In this document: in pieces, positions 8,461-16,929 of the stretch
Layout of the letters: each line of letters opens with the position of its first letter
Position numbering within the stretch: position 1 is the stretch's first letter
Origin: an uncultured Bacteroidales bacterium
GTDB lineage: Bacteria; Bacteroidota; Bacteroidia; Bacteroidales; Bacteroidaceae
Direction: 5' to 3'
DNA length: 45,364 bases
NCBI GenBank assembly: GCA_902801475.1
Contig: CADCIO010000020.1
Location: 1-45,364, forward strand
Notes under the pieces: model-generated
Database searches by the model: none
The model's input: only the letters and a program-made list of their open reading frames with translations
What the model was told of the DNA's origin: nothing
Made by a program: the position numbers and the translations under genes

Positions 8461-9311
8461 GAGTTATTAGAGACCAAGAATTTGGAGGCGAGCGCCCTCT
8501 CTATGCTTCTCACGACCTACGTTTAGAGAACGTAACCATACACATTGGCGAGTCATCCATCAAAGAAAGCAGTAACATCGAAGCGGAGAATTGCCGTTTC
8601 GAGGGGAAATATGTTTTCTGGGAAACGGATGGATGCAAAGTAAACAATTGCTACTTTGCTGAAAGTGCGAGAAGCAGTCTGTGGTACTCACGCAATTGCC
8701 GTATGACCAACTGCAAAGTGGATGCGCCCAAACTGTTCAGAAGGATGGATGGCATCTATGTGGAAAACACCAACTTTCCCAATGGCGAGCAATATCTGTG
8801 GGATTGCAAGAACATTGAGTTGAAGAACGTGCGCATTGACAATTGCGACTATGCCTTTATGCACTGCGAGAATATCAAGATCTCCCACTATCATCAAGAG
8901 GGGAACTATGCTTTCCAATATGCCAAGAACGTAGAAATACACGATGCCGTCATCAACTCGAAAGACTCCTTCTGGGAGTCGGAGAACGTGACCATCTACG
9001 ATTCTGAGGTGGATGGAGAGTACCTCGCATGGTATGGTAAAAACATTCGTCTCGTACGTTGTCATCTGACGGGCGAACAACTGCTGTGCTATGTGGATGG
9101 TTTGATTCTGGAAGACTGCACCTTTGGTGAAGACGCCAATCTTATCCTTGAATACTCTACAGTGAATGGTACCATCAAGGGTAATGTACACAGCATCAAA
9201 AATCCAACCAGCGGCACTGTCATTGTGGAAGGCAAGGTGGGTGAACTCATCTGGGATGAGAACCAAAAGGCACCAGCCGATGCCAAAGTCATTATCCAAA
9301 ACTCCCCATGA
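8457..9311 (+). CDS. DUF3737 family protein, predicted right-handed beta-helix
   Basis: A 284-residue cytosolic protein without a signal peptide. Short repeating units of roughly 20 residues with N/C/F ladders (CRFEGKYVFWETDGCKVNNC, NCKVDAPKLFRRMDGIYVEN) predict a parallel beta-helix. The family is annotated DUF3737 and has no established biochemical role. It overlaps the MATE gene before it and the PatB-like gene after it by 4 bp each, so the three proteins are made together. A role in an export or resistance pathway is inference from this context only. Confidence 0.85.
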   Translation: MRVIRDQEFGGERPLYASHDLRLENVTIHIGESSIKESSNIEAENCRFEGKYVFWETDGCKVNNCYFAESARSSLWYSRNCRMTNCKVDAPKLFRRMDGIYVENTNFPNGEQYLWDCKNIELKNVRIDNCDYAFMHCENIKISHYHQEGNYAFQYAKNVEIHDAVINSKDSFWESENVTIYDSEVDGEYLAWYGKNIRLVRCHLTGEQLLCYVDGLILEDCTFGEDANLILEYSTVNGTIKGNVHSIKNPTSGTVIVEGKVGELIWDENQKAPADAKVIIQNSP

Positions 9312-10507
9312 ACTGCATAAAAGCCAATAAGAGACCTATGACCTACGACTTTGACAAAATCATCAATAGAAGAGGTTCCAACTGCGTAAAGTGGGACGAG
9401 GTAGAAGACCCTGATGTCATCCCCATGTGGGTGGCTGACATGGATTTCGAGACAGCATCCTGCATTCAGCAAGCCCTGATGGAAAGGATGAAGCATGGCT
9501 GTTTCGGTTACACCCACGTGCCTGAAAGCTACTACGATGCTACCATCAATTGGTTTCAGCGTCGACACGGATGGAGCATCGAGAGGTCTTCCTTCATCTA
9601 CACCAGCGGGGTTGTGCCAGCTATCTCCGCCATCATCAAGGCGACTACCAGTCCACGCGACAAAGTTCTTGTACAGACACCTGTCTATAACTGCTTCTTC
9701 TCCAGCATCAGGAACAACGATTGCATGCTCGCAGAAAGCCCACTCCGTATAGTGAATGGACGCTATGAAGTGGATTGGGATTCTTTCGAGCAACAATGTG
9801 CTGACCCTGCCGTCAAAGTCTTCTTGCTTTGCAATCCTCATAATCCTACAGGACGCGTATGGACGAAAGAAGAGTTGACACGCATAGGGAATATCTGCCG
9901 TCAGCATGATGTTTTCGTCATTAGCGACGAGATTCATTGCGAGTTCACAATGTCAGGACACACCTACACTCCCTTCGCCTCCATTTCCGAAGATTTTTCC
10001 AAGAACTGCGCTGTGTGCCTTTCTCCTTCCAAAGCCTTCAACATCGCAGGATTGCAAATTGCCAACATCATTGTAAAAGATGCTGACATCAGAAAAAAAG
10101 TGGATAAAGCCATTAACATCAATGAGGTGTGCGATGTCAATCCTTTCGGCGTTCTTGCCCTGCAAGAGGCTTACACTCTTGAAGGCGAGGCATGGCTCAA
10201 CGAACTTTGCCATTACATTGAGGGCAACTATCAGTTAGCCAAACAAATGTTGGAAGAGGCACTTCCCCACTGCCCTGTCACGACGCTCGAAGGCACTTAC
10301 CTTCTGTGGCTCGACATCCGTGCTACAGGCAAGACTTCACTACAAGTGGCAGACCATTTGATGCAACGCCACAAAGTCTATGTCAACCCTGGCACCCTAT
10401 ATGGTCAACTGGCAGGCGAAGGATATATTCGCATCAATCTCGCCACCCGACGAAGTCTTGTCAAAGAAGGAATTCAACGCGTCATCAATGGAGTCAGCAG
10501 TTGCTGA
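9308..10507 (+). CDS. PatB/MalY-type PLP-dependent cystathionine beta-lyase
   Basis: A 399-residue fold-type I PLP enzyme. NCVKWD near the start, IPMWVADMDF, and the cofactor lysine in LSPSKAFNIAGLQ (Lys242) are hallmarks of the MalY/PatB subgroup. That subgroup cleaves C-S bonds of cystathionine and cysteine conjugates to pyruvate, ammonia and a thiol. NPHNPTGRVW and SDEIHCEF contact the cofactor. The listed start overlaps the DUF3737 gene by 4 bp. A second in-frame ATG at 9341 is closer to typical family starts and cannot be excluded. Pairing with an exporter suggests export of a thiol or of a lyase substrate. Confidence 0.9.
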   Translation: MNCIKANKRPMTYDFDKIINRRGSNCVKWDEVEDPDVIPMWVADMDFETASCIQQALMERMKHGCFGYTHVPESYYDATINWFQRRHGWSIERSSFIYTSGVVPAISAIIKATTSPRDKVLVQTPVYNCFFSSIRNNDCMLAESPLRIVNGRYEVDWDSFEQQCADPAVKVFLLCNPHNPTGRVWTKEELTRIGNICRQHDVFVISDEIHCEFTMSGHTYTPFASISEDFSKNCAVCLSPSKAFNIAGLQIANIIVKDADIRKKVDKAININEVCDVNPFGVLALQEAYTLEGEAWLNELCHYIEGNYQLAKQMLEEALPHCPVTTLEGTYLLWLDIRATGKTSLQVADHLMQRHKVYVNPGTLYGQLAGEGYIRINLATRRSLVKEGIQRVINGVSSC

Positions 10508-10546
10508 TTCAACTTTTTTAACCACAGATCACATAGACTACAACAA

Positions 10547-10578
10547 GAAAGAAGGCACCCAAACGGATGCCTTCTTTC
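10547..10578 (+). terminator. Terminator at the end of the MATE/patB operon
   Basis: An 11-bp stem, GAAAGAAGGCA at 10547-10557 with TGCCTTCTTTC at 10568-10578, has a short loop. The pyrimidine-rich descending arm supplies the U-rich tract. It could also stop pnp transcription coming from the right. Confidence 0.7.
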
Positions 10579-10623
10579 CTATATATAAATAATGTATATG
10601 ACTCAACAAATCATCTCATGTGA

Positions 10624-12933
10624 CTATTTCAGCAAATCATCGAGGGCTGACTTGAAGTCGCCACCCTCCTGCGCTGGAGCCTCATTGCGTGGCTCGTTGT
10701 GACGGGGACGATCGTTGCGCTCTGGGCGCTGACGACGGTCGCCTCTCTCGCCTCTCTCTGGACGGGGACGGCGCTCACGCTGTGGACGCTCCTGGTAGTC
10801 AGCTGGCTTCTCGATGAGGACACGGCGTGAGAGCTTGTACTTGCCAGTCTTCTGATCGATGTCTATCAACTTCACGTCGATTTCGTCATCTTCCTTGATG
10901 CCCGCCTCCTCGACAGTGTCAAGGCGCTTCCAGTCAATCTCTGAGATGTGGAGCAGACCGTCCTTGCCAGGAAGGAACTCGACAAAGCATCCGTAAGGCA
11001 TGACTGAGCGCACCGTTCCGTGGTAAACCTGACCGACCTCGGGAATGGCCACAATCGCCTTGATCTTGGCCATGGCGGCCTCGATGGCGGCGCGGTCTGG
11101 AGCAGAGATCTGCACCTTGCCCACACCATCCTCTTCGTCGATGGTGATGACCGTCTGAGTGTCCTCCTGCATCTGCTGGATCACCTTACCACCAGGACCG
11201 ATGACAGCACCGATGAACTCCTTAGGAATGATGATCTGCTCAATGCGTGGTACGTGTGGCTTGAGCTCAGGACGTGGTTCAGAGATGGTCTTCATCATCT
11301 CACCCATGATGTGCTCACGACCAGCCTTAGCCTGCATGAGCGCTCTTTCGAGAATCTCGTATGAAAGGCCGTCGCACTTGATATCCATCTGAGTGGCAGT
11401 CAGACCGTTCTTCGTACCCGTGGTCTTGAAGTCCATATCGCCGAGGTGGTCCTCATCACCAAGAATATCTGAAAGGATAGCGTACTTGTCCTCACCTGGG
11501 TTCTTGATCAGACCCATAGCGATACCAGCTACAGGGTTCTTGATAGGTACACCAGCATCCATCAGCGCCAAAGTACCAGCACAAGTGGTAGCCATTGAAG
11601 AAGAACCATTAGACTCGAGCACGTCAGAAACCACACGGATAGTATATGGATAATCCTCAGGGAGCTGACCCTTGATACCACGCCATGCAAGGTGACCGTG
11701 ACCAATCTCACGACGTCCCACACCACGCTGTGCCTTTGCCTCACCAGTAGAGAATGGAGGGAAGTTGTAGTGGAGAAGGAACTTCTGGTAGTAACGCTCC
11801 AAAGCACCGTCCACGAGCTTCTCATCCAACTTCGTGCCGAGTGTGACAGAAGCCAGAGCCTGTGTCTCACCACGAGTGAAGATAGACGAACCGTGAGGAC
11901 CAGGCAGTGGAGAAACCTCGCACCAAATAGGACGGATGTCAGTAGTCTTACGACCATCCAGACGGATGCCCTCATCGAGGATGCAACGACGCATGGCATC
12001 ACGCTCCACATCGTGGTAGTAGCGGTCAACCAATGTGTACTTCTCCTCCAACTCCTCCTCGCTCAAGTCAGTGTGAGCGGCAGCATATGCCTCCTTATAG
12101 TCTTCGCGAATCTTCTCGAACGCCTCAGCACGCTCCTGCTTCTCCAGTCCCTGCTTCGTCACATCGTAAGCAGGCTGGTAGCACTTCGCCTGGATGTCAG
12201 CCTTCAGGTCATCGTCATTCACCTCGTGGCAGTACTCGCGCTTCACATCCTTGCCCAACTCCTTCATCAGCTCCTTCTGCAACTGGCACTGTGGCTTGAT
12301 AGCTGCATGCGCAGCCTTGAGCGCCTCAAGGAGGTCTTTCTCCTGCACTTCCTTCATCTCACCTTCCACCATCATGATGTTCTCTTCAGTGGCACCTACC
12401 ATCAAATCCATGTCAGCCTCCTTCAACTGCTCGAAAGTTGGGTTGATCACGAACTCGCCATTGATGCGTGCAACACGCACCTCAGAGATAGGGCCCTCGA
12501 AAGGAATGTCCGAGCATGCCAGCGCTGCAGAAGCAGCAAAACCAGCCAATGCGTCCGGCATATCTTTGCCATCGGCTGAGAAGACGATGACATTCACATA
12601 AACCTCTGCGTGATAGTTCGATGGGAACAGAGGGCGGAGGGCACGGTCAACGAGACGGCAAGTGAGAATTTCCTCATCGCTTGCCTTACCTTCACGCTTG
12701 GTGAAACCTCCAGGAAAACGGCCATTAGCCGAATACTTCTCGCGATACTCTACCTGGAGTGGCATAAAATCTGTTCCCGGTACTGCATCTTTCGCTGCAC
12801 AAACAGTGGCGAGGAGCATGGTGTCACCCATACGGAGCATCACCGCTCCATCCGCTTGCTTTGCCAGCTTTCCTGTTTCGATGCTGATTTCTCTTCCATC
12901 AGGCAACGAAACCTTCTTTGTAATTACGTTCAT
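10624..12933 (-). CDS. pnp: Polynucleotide phosphorylase
   Basis: A 769-residue phosphorolytic 3'-to-5' exoribonuclease of RNA turnover. Two RNase PH-like domains are separated by the helical linker (about 1-230 and 320-550). A KH domain with the IGPGGKVI loop and an S1 domain ([33 protein letters not shown]) follow. The C-terminus adds about 50 residues rich in Arg, Pro, Glu and Gly, ending in [11 protein letters not shown]. This tail resembles RNA-binding disordered tails, and the terminal helix may dock a partner. I chose the ATG at 12933 ([10 protein letters not shown]) because the 16 upstream codons do not resemble the family start. The minus-strand leader contains a stem-loop. Confidence 0.97.
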   Translation of the reverse strand: MNVITKKVSLPDGREISIETGKLAKQADGAVMLRMGDTMLLATVCAAKDAVPGTDFMPLQVEYREKYSANGRFPGGFTKREGKASDEEILTCRLVDRALRPLFPSNYHAEVYVNVIVFSADGKDMPDALAGFAASAALACSDIPFEGPISEVRVARINGEFVINPTFEQLKEADMDLMVGATEENIMMVEGEMKEVQEKDLLEALKAAHAAIKPQCQLQKELMKELGKDVKREYCHEVNDDDLKADIQAKCYQPAYDVTKQGLEKQERAEAFEKIREDYKEAYAAAHTDLSEEELEEKYTLVDRYYHDVERDAMRRCILDEGIRLDGRKTTDIRPIWCEVSPLPGPHGSSIFTRGETQALASVTLGTKLDEKLVDGALERYYQKFLLHYNFPPFSTGEAKAQRGVGRREIGHGHLAWRGIKGQLPEDYPYTIRVVSDVLESNGSSSMATTCAGTLALMDAGVPIKNPVAGIAMGLIKNPGEDKYAILSDILGDEDHLGDMDFKTTGTKNGLTATQMDIKCDGLSYEILERALMQAKAGREHIMGEMMKTISEPRPELKPHVPRIEQIIIPKEFIGAVIGPGGKVIQQMQEDTQTVITIDEEDGVGKVQISAPDRAAIEAAMAKIKAIVAIPEVGQVYHGTVRSVMPYGCFVEFLPGKDGLLHISEIDWKRLDTVEEAGIKEDDEIDVKLIDIDQKTGKYKLSRRVLIEKPADYQERPQRERRPRPERGERGDRRQRPERNDRPRHNEPRNEAPAQEGGDFKSALDDLLK

Positions 12934-12968
12934 CTTGTTTGTTGAAAAATATATAAAAACATCTATTG

Positions 12969-12988
12969 TCGTGCCACGCACGGCACGA
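12969..12988 (-). promoter_or_regulatory. Stem-loop in the pnp leader
   Basis: TCGTGCC at 12969-12975 pairs perfectly with GGCACGA at 12982-12988 around a 6-nt loop, in the untranslated leader between the pnp promoter and start codon. On the plus strand it is followed by a T-run, so a terminator in that direction is an alternative. Confidence 0.45.
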
Positions 12989-13020
12989 ACCTTTTTAGTT
13001 TGCTATCTTCAAAAATCGGA

Positions 13021-13028
13021 CAAAGGTA
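13021..13028 (-). promoter_or_regulatory. Candidate pnp promoter (-7 box)
   Basis: The minus strand reads TACCTTTG. Transcription would begin near 13014, about 80 nt upstream of the pnp start at 12933. No matching upstream TTTG box is visible. Confidence 0.55.
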
Positions 13029-13139
13029 GCCTTTTCTTTGCAGATAAGGACTATCTTTGCCCGAAAATCTTCCTTTTCTTATGCTTTTTAGCAGATTATG
13101 AGGGGTTTTGACCTCAAACTTCCCTTCAGTCATCCGATT

Positions 13140-13988
13140 TTACTGCATGACAATGAGATAAGGGGATGTCTCCCAGAATTCCTCCGAATTGGTGATTTTC
13201 AAGGTGGTTGTACCGTCATTGTTCTTCGTCATCGTATAGCTCGATGCCGGTTTTTCAGTCAGCAGTTTGGGTGATTTCGAATCAATCACCAAGGTGCTGA
13301 AACTACGTGCATCCACCTCATGGAATTGACTATTATTGATGTTGGAATAGTTGGCACGCTTCTTGCTCAATGCATTACCCGACAGCAGACCCAGGTTTTT
13401 CAGTTCATTCTTCGTTCCCACGATGTAGAAAACCTGGTTCAGACGCTTCTCCTGCTCATCGTTTTTGGCTTTCAAATTGTCCGATTCGACCGTCAGCACA
13501 TCCACCGCACCACGAAGTTCTGCAATCTTGGCTTCCCTTTTCTTCACAGCTTCCTCAAACTTGGCGATGTTGGCGCTCTTCTCCTCCAGTTGCAGACTCA
13601 GGAACTCCATCACCCTCTTCAAATCGGCAATGGCGCCCTTGTCTGAAATGCTATCTGCTGTCAGATTGTCTATTTCCACCTTCTTTCTATCCAACATCTC
13701 CTTATAAGTTTCCAATTGTGCAAGAATCACCTCTTTCGGAGTGGAATCATCGAATTGGTTCAACAAAAACTCCTGCTCCTGAATAGAATCGAGGCTCAAG
13801 GCCACAGATTGCAGCATCAGACTCATTTGTTCAGCTTCTTCTGGCGGGATGGTTGCATCCAGCAGTTCTTGATCAACACCCAACATTCGACTGGTCAGAT
13901 TCGAGATATTGTCACAAGCCGCCAATGCTGTGAGCATCAACCCGGCAATAAGGATTTTAACCGCCTTCATCATTCGGATGATATTCAT
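13140..13988 (-). CDS. Coiled-coil lipoprotein of unknown function
   Basis: A 282-residue predicted lipoprotein. The signal peptide ends in LTALAAC (lipobox Cys). Residues from about 45 to 185 are heptad-rich and charged (KEMLDRKKVEIDNL, LQLEEKSANIAKFEEAV, LKAKNDEQEKRLNQ), predicting a long coiled coil. The C-terminal part, about 190-282, is a small beta-rich domain containing FYIVGTKNELKNLGLL and ending in WETSPYLIVMQ. I know similar Bacteroidetes proteins only as hypothetical; a periplasmic spacer or scaffold role is inference. Downstream starts at Met6 or Met7 are possible. Confidence 0.75.
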   Translation of the reverse strand: MNIIRMMKAVKILIAGLMLTALAACDNISNLTSRMLGVDQELLDATIPPEEAEQMSLMLQSVALSLDSIQEQEFLLNQFDDSTPKEVILAQLETYKEMLDRKKVEIDNLTADSISDKGAIADLKRVMEFLSLQLEEKSANIAKFEEAVKKREAKIAELRGAVDVLTVESDNLKAKNDEQEKRLNQVFYIVGTKNELKNLGLLSGNALSKKRANYSNINNSQFHEVDARSFSTLVIDSKSPKLLTEKPASSYTMTKNNDGTTTLKITNSEEFWETSPYLIVMQ

Positions 13989-14027
13989 TTTGCTTGATTA
14001 TTTTTTAATGAAAATAGAAATATATTG

Positions 14028-14058
14028 CAAATGTAGATATTTTCTTCTTTTCCACAAA
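14028..14058 (-). promoter_or_regulatory. Promoter of the coiled-coil lipoprotein gene
   Basis: On the minus strand TTTG (14058-14055) and TACATTTG (14035-14028) are separated by 19 nt. The leader to 13988 would be about 34 nt. Confidence 0.7.
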
Positions 14059-14079
14059 AGAAAACCAACAAAAAAATCG

Positions 14080-14087
14080 TACCTTTG
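14080..14087 (+). promoter_or_regulatory. -7 box of the CxxC-less thioredoxin-like gene
   Basis: TACCTTTG lies 20 bp before the ATG at 14107. It is divergent from, and partly upstream of, the promoter of the coiled-coil lipoprotein. Confidence 0.6.
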
Positions 14088-14106
14088 CATAAGAAATTGG
14101 AAAGAC

Positions 14107-15261
14107 ATGAAAAAAATACTGACTCTCATAGTGACTGGCGCCATGATGCTGGCTGCCTGCGACAAGGCTCCGAAGTTCCAAGTGGAGGGAACGATTGAGG
14201 GAGCCAAGGATTCGATGCTGTATCTGACCCTGAACGGATTAGAAGGAGCACAACGGTTGGACTCGGTGAAGCTGAAAGAGGATGGAACATTCTCCTTCAA
14301 AGTGACCGCACCGACAGAGTCCCCTGAGTTCTATGCGTTGCAGATTGGAGGGCATGTAATCAACTTTGCGGTAGATAGCACGGAGAACATCACCGTCACA
14401 GCCCAACTGCCAACGATGGAAAGGGACTACACCATCGAGGGCAATGAGAGCAGCCAAAAAATCAAGGAAATCAGTCGGATGCAGCAGGAAGTGCAGACAA
14501 AGATTGTAGCGTTTGAAAAGAATATGGACATGTTGCCTGGCGACCAACGTGACAGCATCGAACATGTCCTGACAACCTACAAGGAACAGATGAAGATCAA
14601 TTATATCTTTGCCGACCCGACCTCTGCAGCAGCTTACTATGCAGTATGCCAGAGCATCACGGACTTGGGAGGCACATTCATGCTGTTCAACCCTCTCACC
14701 GACCGTACCGACGTGAAGTGCTATGCGACGGTAGCGAATGCATGGGACAATGCTTATCACGATGCACCCCGTACACAGCAACTCTGCAACATGGCCATCA
14801 AGGGAATGGACAACACAGCAGCGCCTCAGCAGAAAGTGCTCGATGTAGATGAGAGCAAGGTGTCCGAAACTGGCATCATCGACATCAACCTGCCCGACAT
14901 CAATAGCAAGATGCGCAGCATCAAGGACTTGAAGGGTAAAGTAGTGCTACTTGACTTTGCCATCTATGCTGCTAATGGTTCCTCCGAGCGCACCCGTCTG
15001 TTGCGTTCACTCTACGAGAAATACCATGCACAAGGTTTTGAGATTTACCAAGTATCCATCGACCAAGACATGCACTTCTGGAAGTTCTCATGCGAAAACC
15101 TTCCTTGGGTGTGTGTACACGAGACCGATGGCACCGTCATCAGTATATATAATGTGACCGACATCCCCACCTTCTTTCTCGTGAACAGAGACAATGAAAT
15201 TGTCCTCCGCAGCGACTTCATGGAAGGCACCTTGGAGGACAATATCCAAAAACTTCTCTAA
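14107..15261 (+). CDS. DUF4369/thioredoxin-like lipoprotein lacking the CxxC motif
   Basis: A 384-residue lipoprotein. The lipobox is MLAAC (Cys18). An N-terminal DUF4369 domain (about 22-110, VEGTIEGAKDSMLYL) precedes a helical linker and a C-terminal thioredoxin fold (about 258-384). In TlpA/ResA proteins the strand GKVVLLDF is followed by WCxxC. Here it reads AIYAANGSSER, with no cysteine at about 288-291, while the cis-proline loop DIPTFFL (Pro354) is kept. The protein therefore cannot do dithiol exchange in the usual way and may act as a binding or chaperone module. The ATG at 14107 is chosen because it follows the promoter and starts a signal peptide. Confidence 0.85.
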   Translation: MKKILTLIVTGAMMLAACDKAPKFQVEGTIEGAKDSMLYLTLNGLEGAQRLDSVKLKEDGTFSFKVTAPTESPEFYALQIGGHVINFAVDSTENITVTAQLPTMERDYTIEGNESSQKIKEISRMQQEVQTKIVAFEKNMDMLPGDQRDSIEHVLTTYKEQMKINYIFADPTSAAAYYAVCQSITDLGGTFMLFNPLTDRTDVKCYATVANAWDNAYHDAPRTQQLCNMAIKGMDNTAAPQQKVLDVDESKVSETGIIDINLPDINSKMRSIKDLKGKVVLLDFAIYAANGSSERTRLLRSLYEKYHAQGFEIYQVSIDQDMHFWKFSCENLPWVCVHETDGTVISIYNVTDIPTFFLVNRDNEIVLRSDFMEGTLEDNIQKLL

Positions 15262-15281
15262 CCCCTCTACAACTTATAACT

Positions 15282-16376
15282 TCACACAAATTCCTCTCCC
15301 AAGTTCAACTGGGCATCGTTCACAAACTTGCGGATGTTCTTCTGGTCACCCTTCTTGCAGATGACCAGCACATTGCCTTCTTCCACCACGACATAATCTT
15401 CGAGACCCTGTACCACCGCCACATGTCCGTCAGGTAACTTGATGATGCAGTCCTTGCAATCGTATAGGAGAGATTTAGAGTCGATGACCACATTGCCCAT
15501 ATCTGACTGAGGCAGTGCTTCATGCACAGCTGCCCACGTACCGAGGTCTGCCCATCCGAAGTGGCAGAGCATCACATCCACGTTGTCAGACTTCTCGAGC
15601 ACACTCTGTTCGAGACTCATGTTCGGGCACTTAGCGAACAATTCCATCAGAAGGTCTGGAATATATTCCCCTGAACGATAGCGCTCCACCACATTCTCCA
15701 CAATACCAGCAAACTCTTCGCTGGCACCCTTCAACGCATTCAGGAAAGTATCTGCACCCCACATGAAAAGACCCGTGTTCCACAAGAATTCACCACTCTC
15801 GAAGAAAATCTTGGCAAACTCATTGGCAGGCTTCTCCGTGAAACTCCTAACCTTATAAATATGTGCATAATTCTCCAACTCATCTGCCATCTGGATGTAA
15901 CCATAGGAAACTTCCGGACGACTGGGTTTAGCACCCATCGTCAGTTGCACATCATTCTTGCCCACAAACTCCAGTCCCCGTAGCACATCCTCCTGAAAGG
16001 CATCGTAGTCGGTGATGTTCTGGTCAGAAGGGCTCACAATGAACCTGCCTTCTGGACAGCGACGTTTCACCTCCATAGCAGCCCATGTTACTGCCGGCAC
16101 CGTATTTCTGCGCATCGGCTCCATCAGGATGTTCTCATACTTGATGCCAGGAATCTGCTCCGTCACCCATTGTCGGTAAGTTTCGTTTGTCACGATGATG
16201 ATGTTGTCTGTGTCAATAAACCCCGCAAATCTATCGTATGTCATCTGGAGCAGGGTCTTTCCCGTTCCCAGTACATCGATGAACTGCTTAGGCTTCTTCT
16301 CACGGCTCATAGGCCACAGGCGAGAACCCAGTCCGCCCGCCAATATCACGCAATAATTTCGTTTGTCCATGTTCAC
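15282..16376 (-). CDS. Mannose-1-phosphate guanylyltransferase
   Basis: A 364-residue cytosolic nucleotidyltransferase making GDP-mannose from mannose-1-phosphate and GTP, a precursor for mannose, fucose and perosamine in surface glycans. The N-terminal ILAGGLGSRLWPMSREKKPKQF holds the GTP-binding loop and catalytic Arg/Lys. SPSDQNITDYDAF and FTEKP(A)NEFA follow. It has only the transferase and short beta-helix part, without the isomerase domain of bifunctional ManC/AlgA, so the length is normal for the short form. It sits 56 bp downstream of the HMA-like gene and may share its promoter. Starts at 16376 or 16370 are both plausible. Confidence 0.93.
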   Translation of the reverse strand: MNMDKRNYCVILAGGLGSRLWPMSREKKPKQFIDVLGTGKTLLQMTYDRFAGFIDTDNIIIVTNETYRQWVTEQIPGIKYENILMEPMRRNTVPAVTWAAMEVKRRCPEGRFIVSPSDQNITDYDAFQEDVLRGLEFVGKNDVQLTMGAKPSRPEVSYGYIQMADELENYAHIYKVRSFTEKPANEFAKIFFESGEFLWNTGLFMWGADTFLNALKGASEEFAGIVENVVERYRSGEYIPDLLMELFAKCPNMSLEQSVLEKSDNVDVMLCHFGWADLGTWAAVHEALPQSDMGNVVIDSKSLLYDCKDCIIKLPDGHVAVVQGLEDYVVVEEGNVLVICKKGDQKNIRKFVNDAQLNLGEEFV

Positions 16377-16432
16377 CTTATCGTTTTAGTTGGTATATTA
16401 GGTTAGTTCGTTAGTTTATTGGTTTGTAAGTA

Positions 16433-16786
16433 TTATTTCTTCTGTTGTGACGCACCCGAAGTGGCATCCACAGGCACCTTTTTCTTCTCCGACGGTGCAC
16501 CATCGCTCACCACCGAAGCCTCATAACCGCCTTTCTTCAGCGCAGCCACTATCTTCTTCGCATTGGTCTTATCAGCATCATAGGTCACCATCACCTGTTG
16601 AGCCGAAAAATCCGCCTCAACCTTCTTCACTCCAGCTGTCAGTCGCAACTGATCCTTCACTTTCGTCTGTGCCTCCACATTCTGCACCGCCGGCGATGTT
16701 TTCACCACCAGCATTTTCAATTCCTTTGCCATAGTAGTAGCACCCATCATCAGTGCCACAGCCATCAATGTCAATGTCCTCTTCAT
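16433..16786 (-). CDS. Exported HMA-like protein lacking metal-binding cysteines
   Basis: A 117-residue protein with a signal peptide (cleavage near TTMAKE). Its betaalphabeta-betaalphabeta pattern matches heavy-metal-associated domains (LRLTAGVKKVEADFSAQQVMVTYDADKT..KIVAALKKGGYEA). The canonical metal loop MxCxxC between strand 1 and helix 1 is replaced by TSPAVQNVEA, and there is no cysteine in the protein. It is therefore unlikely to bind copper or mercury as the family does. The C-terminal 25 residues are lysine-rich and disordered. Function unknown. Confidence 0.8.
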   Translation of the reverse strand: MKRTLTLMAVALMMGATTMAKELKMLVVKTSPAVQNVEAQTKVKDQLRLTAGVKKVEADFSAQQVMVTYDADKTNAKKIVAALKKGGYEASVVSDGAPSEKKKVPVDATSGASQQKK

Positions 16787-16820
16787 ATAGTTTTGGTCTG
16801 TTAAAATTCAAATTCAATCG

Positions 16821-16828
16821 CAAAGATA
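16821..16828 (-). promoter_or_regulatory. -7 box of the HMA-like gene
   Basis: The minus strand reads TATCTTTG, giving a start site near 16814 and a leader of about 28 nt. No clear upstream TTTG box is visible. Confidence 0.5.
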
Positions 16829-16913
16829 CACATTTTCCGTTATCTATTCTCACTCTAATTGGTTCAAATCCTTTTTTTCCATTTTTTTAACTCTTTATTC
16901 TATAAATTATCCG

Positions 16914-16921
16914 TAACTTTG
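16914..16921 (+). promoter_or_regulatory. -7 box directly abutting the ABC ATPase start
   Basis: TAACTTTG ends 8 bp before the ATG at 16930. With the usual 6-7 nt distance the transcript would start within 1-3 nt of the start codon, so the mRNA may be nearly leaderless. Confidence 0.6.
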
Positions 16922-16929
16922 CACCCATT

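Noticed and set aside
11692..12579. Long open frame antisense to pnp
   Set aside because: Its Leu/Ser-rich composition is a shadow of pnp codon usage, and the pnp frame is complete.
16860..16871. ggttcaaatcc resembling a tRNA T-loop
   Set aside because: The upstream 70 nt do not fold into D- and anticodon arms, and no acceptor stem can be formed.
16787..16929. Cobalamin riboswitch before the importer ATPase operon
   Set aside because: The interval is only about 140 bp, AT-rich, lacks conserved riboswitch boxes, and the promoter abuts the start codon.
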